Positions 55,845 through 63,593 of a stretch of 64,000 nt of DNA are shown piece after piece; within the stretch, counting starts at the first letter, position 1, and each line of letters opens with the position of its first letter. This DNA comes from Cellulomonas hominis (GTDB lineage Bacteria > Actinomycetota > Actinomycetes > Actinomycetales > Cellulomonadaceae). A program made the position numbers and the translations under genes. The notes below the pieces were generated by a model that did not search any database, was not told where the DNA came from, and saw only the letters and a program-made list of their open reading frames with translations. The DNA is taken from the NCBI RefSeq assembly GCF_014201095.1, contig NZ_JACHDN010000001.1:3658001-3722000 (forward strand), in the 5' to 3' direction.

Positions 55845-58544
55845 ATGACCGTGCCCACCGCTTCCGTGCACCGCCTCAACCCGAACCACGAACAGATCCT
55901 CGCCCGGTCCGGGATCACCCGGGAGCAGGCCGAGAAGTGGGGCGTGTGGAGCTGCTCGACACCGGACGGGCTGGCCGGCACCGACCTCGACCACGACGGC
56001 AACCGCGGCAAGACCGGCCTGGTCTTCCCGCTGCGCCGCTCCGACGGCTCCGTCACCTACCAGATGCGCGTCGACGACCACCTCGTCGACGAGGCCAAGG
56101 GCGTGCGCAAGTACGCCCAGGCAGCCGGCGTCGGGGCCATCATCAACGTCCCCGAGATGATGGCCCCGCGCGTCGGCAAGGTCAGCAAGGTCTTCGTCGT
56201 CGAGGGCACCAAGCAGACCATCGCTGCCTCGCTCTACGCGCCCGAGGACGTCCTCGTCTTCGGCATCCAGGGCGCCCGCAACTGGTCCAAGGACGGCATC
56301 CCGCTGTCGGTGCTGTGCGAGCTCGTCCCGCAGGGCTCGGAGGTCTGGCTCGGCTTCGACGCCGACTGGCAGACCAACCCGGACGTGTGGGCCGCGGCGA
56401 AGTACCTCAAGGGCCACCTCGAGGACGGCGCCGGCGCCGGCAGCGTCAAGGTCGTCGTCATGTCCTCCGGCGGCAAGACCGGCCTGGACGACTTCCTCGG
56501 GTCCAACCCCGACCCGACCTCGCGCCCGGCCATGCTCGCCCGGCTCATGGACAAGGCGACCACGAGCCTGGGGCGCAAGCCCGCCGCCCGCAAGCAGTCC
56601 GCCGCCGTCAAGGTCGACGAGGCCCTCACGGTCGACCTCGAGGCCGGCCGCATCATGAAGGTCGTCAAGGGCACCGACGGCTTCGGCAACGAGGTCACCC
56701 GCAGCGAGGTGGCCCTGTACGCCGCCGCCGAGATCATCGCTTCCGAGGCCCACGTCGACGAGGAGACCGGCGAGACCGCCGACCAGATGCTCACCCTGCG
56801 CGTGCACGTGCCCATCTCCGGGCAGGACAGCCCCTCCAAGTTCGTCGTGAAGAAGGTGAAGTCCTCCAAGCTCGCCGACATCGGCGGCTGGCTCGACCGC
56901 CTCCCGCGGGGCATCGGCGTGCCCATCCCGCGCTCGACCAAGCCCGACGACGACATCGCCAACTCCATCCGGGCGAACTCCACCGCGATCGAGTCGGTCA
57001 CCGTCGTCTCCCACACAGGGTGGACCTTCGACCCCGAGACCGAGCTGTGGCGCTGGTGCGACGGTGTCGGGGCGATCGGCGCCGAGGACAAGGTCGCGTT
57101 CCTGCGCGGGGAGCCCGCCTCCAGCGACTTCCGGGCCATCGACCTGCCCAAGCCGGCCACCACGGCCGCCGAGAAGGCCAAGACCCGCGACGCGATCAGC
57201 GCCCTGATCTGGTCCCGCGACCACTTCAACGACGACAAGAAGTTCAACTGGGACGTCGCGGTGGCGGCCTGGGGGCTGGCCTTCCTCGGGATCACGCCGC
57301 TGGCCTCGCTGTGCTACTTCGGTCCGCCGGCCTCCGGCAAGTCGACCATCGCCCAGACCATCGCCTCCTCCCTGAACAAGCTCTGGGCACCCAACGGCGC
57401 CGCGATGTCGACGTTCAACGCCCGCCCCGCGGGCATGGACCTGCTGCCCGACGGACTGCGGCACGCCTTCCTGCACGTCGACGACCTCAAGCCCGAGGCC
57501 GACTCCCGCAAGATGACCGACGCCCTGGCTGCCTTCGACGCCCTGCTGCGCCGCGCACACGGTTCCGGCGGCGCGGTGCGAGGCACCGTCGACAAGGCCG
57601 CCGACCGGCTCGGCGTGCGCAAGGTCGACGCCGCCTCGCCGATGATGATCATCACCGGCGAGGAGATCCCCACCGGGGAGGGCTTCGCCGAGTCCGGCCT
57701 GGATCGCGCTCTGTTCATCCAGGTGCTGCCGCGCACCCAGCTCAAGGACGAGAAGGCCCTGTCGGCCCTGACCCGCATGGCCTCCTCGGGCCTGCTGCGC
57801 CACGCCACGACGGCCTACCTGCAGTGGATCGCCGCGCAGATCAACACCGCGGACGTCGACGGCGTGGGCGAGATCCCCGCCGAGCGGCGGTTGGACGCCT
57901 GGAAGGCTCACCTGGACGCCCAGCGCCAGTCGATCAACTCCAACGACGAGCACGCAGACGACCTCTCGCTCAAGAAGCGTCTGCCGGCCGAGTTCAAGGT
58001 CTCCGACCGCGCGAGGATGCTGGTGGCCTCGCTCGTGCTCGGCTACGAGAACGTGCTCGCCTTCGCCTGCGAGGCCGGGGTGGTCACCGACGAGCAGGCC
58101 GGGGAGCTCTGGGACCACTTCGTCGACGGCATCGTCGAGGCGATCAAGACCCACACCCGGGAGGTCATGGGCGGCAACGCCACGCCATCCGAGCGGGCGC
58201 TGACCGCTCTGCGTAACGCCGTCTCGTCCCGCGAGGTCACGCTCAACCCCGACGAGCCCGGGAACAAGCCGCTCATCGGAGAGGTCCGCGCCTCCAGCCA
58301 CCCCCAGCGGGTCATGGAGGTCGAGGGCACCGCGGTCATCATCAACCACGCCGCGGCCGCCAAGGCCCTGCGCTGGAGCGGCGGAGCCCGCGCCCTGCAG
58401 AGTGCGCTCGCCGACGTCGCCGTGGCGACCAGCACCGGGCAGACCACGCGCACCCTGACCATCAACCGCGCCCGCGTGCAGTGCATGGTCATCAGCGAGG
58501 ACGTCTGGGGGCCGGTCGACGAGCCGACGGCCTCGTCGTTCTGA
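55845..58544 (+). CDS. TOPRIM primase-helicase (replication protein)
   Basis: 899 aa. Residues about 110-230 form a TOPRIM-like domain: FVVEGTKQT (E120) and GFDADW (D172, D174), then a GGKTGLDDFL motif, as in DUF3854 proteins. Residues about 490-720 are a DUF927-like helicase: Walker A GPPASGKST, then HVDDLKPEADSRK. A C-terminal domain of 180 residues follows. This is the usual layout of plasmid and phage replication proteins. Probably the element's main replication enzyme. Confidence 0.8.
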   Translation: MTVPTASVHRLNPNHEQILARSGITREQAEKWGVWSCSTPDGLAGTDLDHDGNRGKTGLVFPLRRSDGSVTYQMRVDDHLVDEAKGVRKYAQAAGVGAIINVPEMMAPRVGKVSKVFVVEGTKQTIAASLYAPEDVLVFGIQGARNWSKDGIPLSVLCELVPQGSEVWLGFDADWQTNPDVWAAAKYLKGHLEDGAGAGSVKVVVMSSGGKTGLDDFLGSNPDPTSRPAMLARLMDKATTSLGRKPAARKQSAAVKVDEALTVDLEAGRIMKVVKGTDGFGNEVTRSEVALYAAAEIIASEAHVDEETGETADQMLTLRVHVPISGQDSPSKFVVKKVKSSKLADIGGWLDRLPRGIGVPIPRSTKPDDDIANSIRANSTAIESVTVVSHTGWTFDPETELWRWCDGVGAIGAEDKVAFLRGEPASSDFRAIDLPKPATTAAEKAKTRDAISALIWSRDHFNDDKKFNWDVAVAAWGLAFLGITPLASLCYFGPPASGKSTIAQTIASSLNKLWAPNGAAMSTFNARPAGMDLLPDGLRHAFLHVDDLKPEADSRKMTDALAAFDALLRRAHGSGGAVRGTVDKAADRLGVRKVDAASPMMIITGEEIPTGEGFAESGLDRALFIQVLPRTQLKDEKALSALTRMASSGLLRHATTAYLQWIAAQINTADVDGVGEIPAERRLDAWKAHLDAQRQSINSNDEHADDLSLKKRLPAEFKVSDRARMLVASLVLGYENVLAFACEAGVVTDEQAGELWDHFVDGIVEAIKTHTREVMGGNATPSERALTALRNAVSSREVTLNPDEPGNKPLIGEVRASSHPQRVMEVEGTAVIINHAAAAKALRWSGGARALQSALADVAVATSTGQTTRTLTINRARVQCMVISEDVWGPVDEPTASSF

Positions 58545-58550
58545 GCCGTG

Positions 58551-58558
58551 CCGCACAT
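58551..58558 (+). promoter_or_regulatory. CACAT box, 36 nt before GTG 58595
   Basis: Leadered class with AAGGAGG just before the start. Confidence 0.7.
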
Positions 58559-58594
58559 CTGCTCCTCGACGCTGACCGTGCGGAAGGAGGCTTG

Positions 58595-59590
58595 GTGAGC
58601 ACCAACGGCACGTGGGCTGCCCGTCGCGCCGCCTCGCGCTACGGGTCAGGAGCCGCCCCAGCGATCCGTGCGCTGGGGGCGACGACCCCCAGCGCGGCCG
58701 CTGTCCTGGCCGAGGTTCCGTTGCCGTACACCGCCGACACGATCGCGCCGCCGGTGGTCCCGCTGACGAAGTCCGAGCCCGTGCGCGTCGTGGCGAAGGT
58801 CGTCGACCTGCGCCCGCCGGAGCAGGTCGACGCCGAGCGCGCTTCACGGCGGGCGCAGCAGGAGGCGTTGCGAGCCGAGACTCCCGACGACATCCCCGAC
58901 GAGCCGGCGCACGAGATGGCCCCACCCGTGCCGTCCGCCGACGACGAACCGGCGGACGGTGAGCTGGCACCGCAGACCGACGGACTTGTCGTGCTCGCAC
59001 TGCGAGACCTGCCGACCTACCCGCCGCACATCATGCGGGTCGGGGCCGGCCCGCTGCCCGAGTGGTGCGGAACCCGTCCGCTCGGAGTCCGCTGGGCTTC
59101 GGGCTGGTGGACCGACGCGGGCCCCCTGCCCGCCAAGGCGAAGGCCGCGCCCGAGGGAACCTCCACCGCCCGAGTCGCCCTGCCGGGAGACGCCGCCGGC
59201 GCCTGGGCTCGGCTCGAGGGGCAGACGAACGACGGCTGGGCGTGGGTGCTCGCGCTCGACGTACAGGGCGACGTCGTCGGTGCGTTCCACGTCCCGAGGG
59301 AGCGGCGCGCCGGCCTGCTCGACGCCCTCGGTGCCCAAGACGCCGGCACGCCGCCCGAGGACGACTGGGTGCTGCTCGCCGGCGAGCGCTTCAACGGCGA
59401 GCCCGCGTCCGCGGAGCGCCCGGCCATCGAACCCGCCCAGCCCATCACCGGCTGCCAGCCGTCCGGGCACGCCGACGTCGACGACGTCGACCCCTGGGCT
59501 GGGTCGCTGCCGGAGGCGGAGTGCGACTGGGCCGCATCGAGCGGCGAGTACCTGGCCGAGGACGGCTGGGCCCTGCCCGGGGCGTTCTGA
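58595..59590 (+). CDS. Hypothetical protein
   Basis: 331 aa from GTG 58595. Pro/Ala-rich, with a long acidic linker (DDIPDEPAHEMAPPVPSADD) and two beta-rich parts (LPTYPPHIMRVGAGPLPEW, GWAWVLALDVQGDVVGAFHV). A CACAT core at 59024-59031 lies inside the frame as PHI and may be chance. Located between the primase and a RecB-like nuclease, so a replication accessory role is possible. Confidence 0.65.
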   Translation: MSTNGTWAARRAASRYGSGAAPAIRALGATTPSAAAVLAEVPLPYTADTIAPPVVPLTKSEPVRVVAKVVDLRPPEQVDAERASRRAQQEALRAETPDDIPDEPAHEMAPPVPSADDEPADGELAPQTDGLVVLALRDLPTYPPHIMRVGAGPLPEWCGTRPLGVRWASGWWTDAGPLPAKAKAAPEGTSTARVALPGDAAGAWARLEGQTNDGWAWVLALDVQGDVVGAFHVPRERRAGLLDALGAQDAGTPPEDDWVLLAGERFNGEPASAERPAIEPAQPITGCQPSGHADVDDVDPWAGSLPEAECDWAASSGEYLAEDGWALPGAF

Positions 59591-59606
59591 GCTCCGGTGC
59601 CACCCG

Positions 59607-59614
59607 CCGCACAT
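59607..59614 (+). promoter_or_regulatory. CACAT box, 9 nt before GTG 59624
   Basis: Core plus 9 nt (ATGCACTAG) to the GTG; leaderless class on the plus strand. Confidence 0.75.
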
Positions 59615-59623
59615 ATGCACTAG

Positions 59624-61171
59624 GTGAGCAACCCGGAGCTGATCTTCCAAGGCGATCGCCTCGCCTGGGACGCCGGACGCCTCGTCATCACCGACACCAC
59701 CCTGCTGGGCCGCCTGGACAGGCCGTACCTGTCGGCGTCCACCGCGAAGGCGATCCACTCGTGCCCGGCCAGGCTGGTGGGGGACAAGGCGCTCCCGCGC
59801 GGCTTCGACCTTCTCGGGGCACCCGAGAGGGGGACCGCGGCGCACCTGGTCCTGGAGCGGCTGTACGAGCTACCCCCGGGGCAGCGCGACCGGCAGCACG
59901 CCATGAAGATCCTGACCGACCTGGTGCTGCTGGAGCCCGGCCCCGACGAGGTCGACTACGCGGCGGCGCTCGGCTCGGACCCTGTGCGCTACGCCACGTG
60001 GATCGCCTCGGTCACCAACGCCTTCCAGGGCATCTTCGAGCTGGAGTCGCCGCCCGCGGTCGAGGTGTGGGCGCGCGAGCTGCGCCTGGACCGGTTCGAG
60101 GTCGCCGGCGTCCCGTTCAAGGGCTTCGTGGACCGCATCGACGGCGACCCCGACACGGGCCTCAAGGTCATCGACTACAAGAGCGGCAAGGTGCCCAAGC
60201 TCCAGTACGGGGACGACCACGGCGACCAGATGCGCCTGTACGCCGAAGCGCTCCTCGCCGGCCTGGGCCACACGGTCGCCGCCGCGCAGCTGCTCTACAT
60301 CGAGAAGGTCGTCAGCCGGGACGTCGACCTGTCCCCGCAGGCGATCGACAACACCAAGCGCGGGTTCGTGCGGTCCTGGGAAGACCTGCGCGGGTACGTG
60401 GAGCGCTCGGCGTTCCCGGCCAAGCCGTCCGCGCTGTGCGGCTGGTGCCCGCTGGTCAACTCCTGCCCGGTCGCGCGCCCCGCGCGCAACCCGGCCGACC
60501 CGCGCGGCAGCAAGCCGTCCGCGATCGACCTGGGCATCCCGACCCTTCGGGCCGGCGGGCGCCCAGAGCCTGTGCCGGTACCGGCTGCGGCGCCGGGCGC
60601 TTCGGCGGCGGCCGCTGCCGCACATACGTCATCCAGGGACGCGCACCAGGGCGCAGCCCACCGGAGCGAGGAGGACCCCATGACCAGCCGCACCCGAGGT
60701 GCTCGCGAGGAGGCGAAGCAGTGGGAGTCCACCGTCAACGGAGAGCTGAACCTCGCCTCGTACGACGCCATCGGCACCATCGGCCTGGCCAGCTTCGCCA
60801 CCGAGCTGCTCGCGGAGCGTGAGGCCGACCTCAAGGTCCACGGGCTCGCGATGAACCCCGCCACCCTGCGCGCGCTCACCGCGGCGCTCGGCCGGATCGT
60901 CCTCGCGGTCCAGTCGGACATCACGGGCGGCTCGCGGTCCTGGGCGGAGGGCTCGAACACTCGCGTGCGGGGCGCCCTGCGCTCGGTGATCGGTGCGCGC
61001 CCGCTGCCCATCGGCGCGGACGGGGCCACCTGGGCGGAGTGGGAGAAGCGGGTGTTCGCCTTCACCCGCGCGATCGTCCAGACCGGCATCGACCTGTTCG
61101 ACGGGAAGCTCGCCGAGGAGCCCCTGACCGCCCTGCTGCCGGCCCCCGCCGCCCCCGCGAAGGCCGCCTGA
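59624..61171 (+). CDS. Cas4/RecB-like iron-sulfur nuclease in frame with a second domain
   Basis: 515-codon frame. Residues 1-290 form a PD-(D/E)XK nuclease: H74, D170 (GFVD), IDYK (D184, K186), Q202. Four Cys (C47, C272, C275, C281) have the layout of the Cas4/AddB iron-sulfur cluster. A Pro/Ala linker then leads, with no stop, into a 163-aa domain that has its own CACAT box and Shine-Dalgarno (see 60680-61171). Either a fusion with an internal start or a lost stop codon. Confidence 0.75.
   Translation: MSNPELIFQGDRLAWDAGRLVITDTTLLGRLDRPYLSASTAKAIHSCPARLVGDKALPRGFDLLGAPERGTAAHLVLERLYELPPGQRDRQHAMKILTDLVLLEPGPDEVDYAAALGSDPVRYATWIASVTNAFQGIFELESPPAVEVWARELRLDRFEVAGVPFKGFVDRIDGDPDTGLKVIDYKSGKVPKLQYGDDHGDQMRLYAEALLAGLGHTVAAAQLLYIEKVVSRDVDLSPQAIDNTKRGFVRSWEDLRGYVERSAFPAKPSALCGWCPLVNSCPVARPARNPADPRGSKPSAIDLGIPTLRAGGRPEPVPVPAAAPGASAAAAAAHTSSRDAHQGAAHRSEEDPMTSRTRGAREEAKQWESTVNGELNLASYDAIGTIGLASFATELLAEREADLKVHGLAMNPATLRALTAALGRIVLAVQSDITGGSRSWAEGSNTRVRGALRSVIGARPLPIGADGATWAEWEKRVFAFTRAIVQTGIDLFDGKLAEEPLTALLPAPAAPAKAA
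60618..60625 (+). promoter_or_regulatory. CACAT box inside the nuclease frame, 54 nt before ATG 60680
   Basis: Leadered class (GCGAGGAGG before the ATG), lying in the linker of the 59624-61171 frame. Confidence 0.65.
60680..61171 (+). CDS. Internal-start product of the nuclease frame
   Basis: 163 aa from ATG 60680, equal to residue 353 of the longer frame. Helical (YDAIGTIGLASFATELLAER, NPATLRALTAALGRIVLAVQ). Its own CACAT box and Shine-Dalgarno make separate synthesis very likely. Followed by a strong hairpin. Function unknown. Confidence 0.65.
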   Translation: MTSRTRGAREEAKQWESTVNGELNLASYDAIGTIGLASFATELLAEREADLKVHGLAMNPATLRALTAALGRIVLAVQSDITGGSRSWAEGSNTRVRGALRSVIGARPLPIGADGATWAEWEKRVFAFTRAIVQTGIDLFDGKLAEEPLTALLPAPAAPAKAA

Positions 61172-61175
61172 GACC

Positions 61176-61207
61176 CGCACCGGCGCGGCCCTTCCCGCGC
61201 CGGTGCG
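61176..61207. terminator. 13-bp perfect hairpin
   Basis: CGCACCGGCGCGG and its inverse enclose a 6-nt loop just past the stop at 61171. Confidence 0.75.
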
Positions 61208-61241
61208 CCACCCGACCCCTCACGAACGGAAGAGAGAAACC

Positions 61242-61760
61242 ATGGCCACCGACGTCAAGACCGAGGACATCATCCTCGCCGCCATCACCGCCGCCGGCCC
61301 CATCCCGTCGCGCAGCACCGGCGAGGTCCACAAGGGCACCTGGATGGCGCGCGTGCGGGACCTCGCCGCCGAGATCACCACGTCCCTGAGCCCGGAGTCC
61401 TCGCTGTCGAAGCTGGTCGAGGAGTTCAAGAAGGCCGAGAAGCCGTTCACGGCCATCCTGCTCGGCGGCAACGTCGAGGAGCGGACCGGGCGCGCGATCA
61501 TCCGCTTCCGCTCGCTGCGGAGCAAGGACGAGGGCGAGGACGAGGAGGTGCGGACCAAGCACCTCAACACCGCCGACGGCGCCCGGATCTGGGAGCACGC
61601 CAAGACCCTCAAGCACCACAAGGTCGTGATCCACAAGTTCCTGGAGGAGAAGGACGGCAAGCGCTACCGCCTCCTGCTCCGCCTGGACGACCTCGGGCCG
61701 GCCAGCGCCGAGGACCTGGCCGCCGCCGGCATCCAGGTGCCCCAGGCCTCCGCCGCCTGA
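61242..61760 (+). CDS. Hypothetical protein
   Basis: 172 aa, ATG with GGAAGAGAG. Beta strands (PFTAILLGGNVEERTGRAII, KVVIHKFLEEKDGKRYRLLL) recall an OB-like fold, so a single-strand DNA-binding role is possible but unproven. Between two strong hairpins, hence a single-gene unit. Confidence 0.65.
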   Translation: MATDVKTEDIILAAITAAGPIPSRSTGEVHKGTWMARVRDLAAEITTSLSPESSLSKLVEEFKKAEKPFTAILLGGNVEERTGRAIIRFRSLRSKDEGEDEEVRTKHLNTADGARIWEHAKTLKHHKVVIHKFLEEKDGKRYRLLLRLDDLGPASAEDLAAAGIQVPQASAA

Positions 61761-61771
61761 GCCACACAGGC

Positions 61772-61819
61772 ACCCGGGCCGCCGCCCACCTTCCCCCTGC
61801 GCTGGGTGGCGGCCCGGGT
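61772..61819. terminator. 12-bp hairpin
   Basis: ACCCGGGCCGCC and its inverse, with further near-pairing inside, just past the stop at 61760. Confidence 0.7.
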
Positions 61820-61875
61820 CTTCGGCGCATGTTGACCCGCTGACCAACCCCCACACGACCCGAGGTGCCTACGCC

Positions 61876-62493
61876 ATGACGTACCCCACAGCATCCACCC
61901 TCGACGCCGACTCCCCGGACGAGGCGTACCCGTCCGAGGAGTCCGACGAGGGGATGGCCGAGCTCGACACCGCCCCCGTCGACGAGGGGGAGGACCTCGA
62001 CCTCGACGAGGAGGAGGTCGACGATCCGTCCGCGAACTCGTCCGTGCCCGGCTCCGTGCCCGGCTCCGCCCACCGGGTGGGCCCGAGCAAGGCCTCGGTG
62101 CGGCGCGTCGGGGCCAAGGTCATCCAGCTCCAGGGCGCCGACGACCAGGACCTGATGGTGCTCGCCTCGCTGTACGGCGTCGAGCCCGACCCGCTCGAGG
62201 TCACCGTCGCCGTCATGACCAGCGACCGGTCCGCCCTGATGCCCGTGCGGGACCTCACCGACATCGCCAAGGCCACCGGCTTCGCGGCGATGGTCACCGC
62301 CCAGGAGAAGGGTCGTGGCCGCATGAAGGCCGTCCACGCCCTGCTCACCGCGCTCGGCGGTGCGTCGACCGGCAGCCTGAACGGCAACGACGCGAAGGCC
62401 TCGATGGTCATCGCCCAGGACGTCCTCGCCCTGCCGAAGTCGGCCAAGGAGTCCCTCGACCGCGTCCTGGACCTGGCCCGCCGCACCTCCTGA
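61876..62493 (+). CDS. Hypothetical protein with acidic N-terminus
   Basis: 205 aa. Residues 10-55 are very acidic (DEGEDLDLDEEEVDD), then a basic joint (GPSKASVRRVGAKVIQLQ) and a helical domain. The acidic part may mimic DNA or bind a basic partner. Ends in a hairpin. Confidence 0.65.
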   Translation: MTYPTASTLDADSPDEAYPSEESDEGMAELDTAPVDEGEDLDLDEEEVDDPSANSSVPGSVPGSAHRVGPSKASVRRVGAKVIQLQGADDQDLMVLASLYGVEPDPLEVTVAVMTSDRSALMPVRDLTDIAKATGFAAMVTAQEKGRGRMKAVHALLTALGGASTGSLNGNDAKASMVIAQDVLALPKSAKESLDRVLDLARRTS

Positions 62494-62496
62494 ACC

Positions 62497-62537
62497 CGGG
62501 CGACGGGGGCTGCCCGCACGGGTGGCCCCCGCGCCCG
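62497..62537. terminator. Imperfect GC-rich hairpin
   Basis: CGGGCGACGGGGGC faces GCCCCCGCGCCCG with one internal mismatch, after the stop at 62493. Confidence 0.55.
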
Positions 62538-62569
62538 CCAACTCCGCACGGCACTACCGGAAGGGCGAC

Positions 62570-63592
62570 ATGCCCAGCAAGAGCAAGCGCAAGGGATCCG
62601 CCCCCGACGTTTGGCAGGACGCCGCCGAGCTGCCGCGCGCCGGCCTGCCCGACGAGCGAGCCCGTAGCCGCGCCCACCGCCGGATGACCCGGTACGCGAT
62701 GGTCTCGATGGTCTCGCTGCCCCTGCTGATCGTGCTGACCGCGCTGGCCGTCATGAGCACCCTGAGCCGGCAGGAGACCCCGCCGCCCGCCGCGGAGTCG
62801 GCGCCGGCGACCCAGCCGCTGGCGATGGCCGCGGTCGAGAACTGGCTCCACGAGGACCCCGCGCCCCTGCCCGGAGCCAGCCTCCTGACCTGGGAGGACT
62901 ACGAGGTCCTCCCTCTCGTCGTCGACACCTCCACCTCGCAGCCCGACCGCACGCGCCGCGAGGCCCACACCCTGCTCGTGCGGTCCCACGCCGGCACCCT
63001 GCTGCGCGTCCAGGTCATGATCGCGGTGTCCGAGGAGGGCGGGCAGGCCGTCGTCGGCGCTCCGTCGCTGAGCGCGACCGCCGGGACCGACCAGGACCTC
63101 ACCGGGACCGCGCTGTGGTCGGGGCTGCAGACCGACTCCCCGTCGCCGGACGTGGCCAAGGCCATCGACACGTGGGTGGCCGCGTACACCAGCGGTGACC
63201 CGTTGGCGCTGCGCCAGGCCGTCGGCGACCCCGACGCGAACCACACGTACCTGCCCCTGTCCGGCCTGACCGGCGCGAAGGCCACCACCAGCGTCGGCGC
63301 CTGGCTGACCGAGGGCGACGGTGACTCGGCCGTCCGCACCGGCGACATGGTCGTCTCGTTGACGATGACGTTGCCCTGGACCGGTGTCGTCGACGACGCC
63401 GGGCGCCTTCCTCAGGCGTCGTTCGACCTGCTCGTCACGGACGCCGACACCGCGGCACCCCGCGTGGTCGCCTGGGGCGGGCCCGGCACCGGCCCCACGC
63501 TCAGCGCCTACGGCAACGCCGTGCTCGGCTCCGTCGCCGAGGCACCCGCAGCCGTCGCGACGACCGCCCCCGACCTGACGACGGAGGGCTGA
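62570..63592 (+). CDS. TcpC-like conjugal transfer protein
   Basis: 340 aa. Basic cytoplasmic start, one membrane helix (residues about 42-62, MVSMVSLPLLIVLTALAVM), then two NTF2-like domains, the layout of TcpC/VirB8 proteins of Gram-positive conjugation systems. It should be a structural part of the channel. Followed by a probable VirB4-type ATPase gene. Confidence 0.7.
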   Translation: MPSKSKRKGSAPDVWQDAAELPRAGLPDERARSRAHRRMTRYAMVSMVSLPLLIVLTALAVMSTLSRQETPPPAAESAPATQPLAMAAVENWLHEDPAPLPGASLLTWEDYEVLPLVVDTSTSQPDRTRREAHTLLVRSHAGTLLRVQVMIAVSEEGGQAVVGAPSLSATAGTDQDLTGTALWSGLQTDSPSPDVAKAIDTWVAAYTSGDPLALRQAVGDPDANHTYLPLSGLTGAKATTSVGAWLTEGDGDSAVRTGDMVVSLTMTLPWTGVVDDAGRLPQASFDLLVTDADTAAPRVVAWGGPGTGPTLSAYGNAVLGSVAEAPAAVATTAPDLTTEG

Positions 63593-63593
63593 C

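Noticed and set aside
55683..59000. Minus-strand open frame of 1105 codons opposite the primase gene
   Set aside because: Shadow of the plus-strand primase and following gene; Arg/Gly/Val-rich composition and no domain.
59024..59031. CACAT core inside the 58595-59590 gene
   Set aside because: In-frame PHI codons with no start at 9 nt and no gene start behind it in a useful frame; probably chance, kept out of the count.
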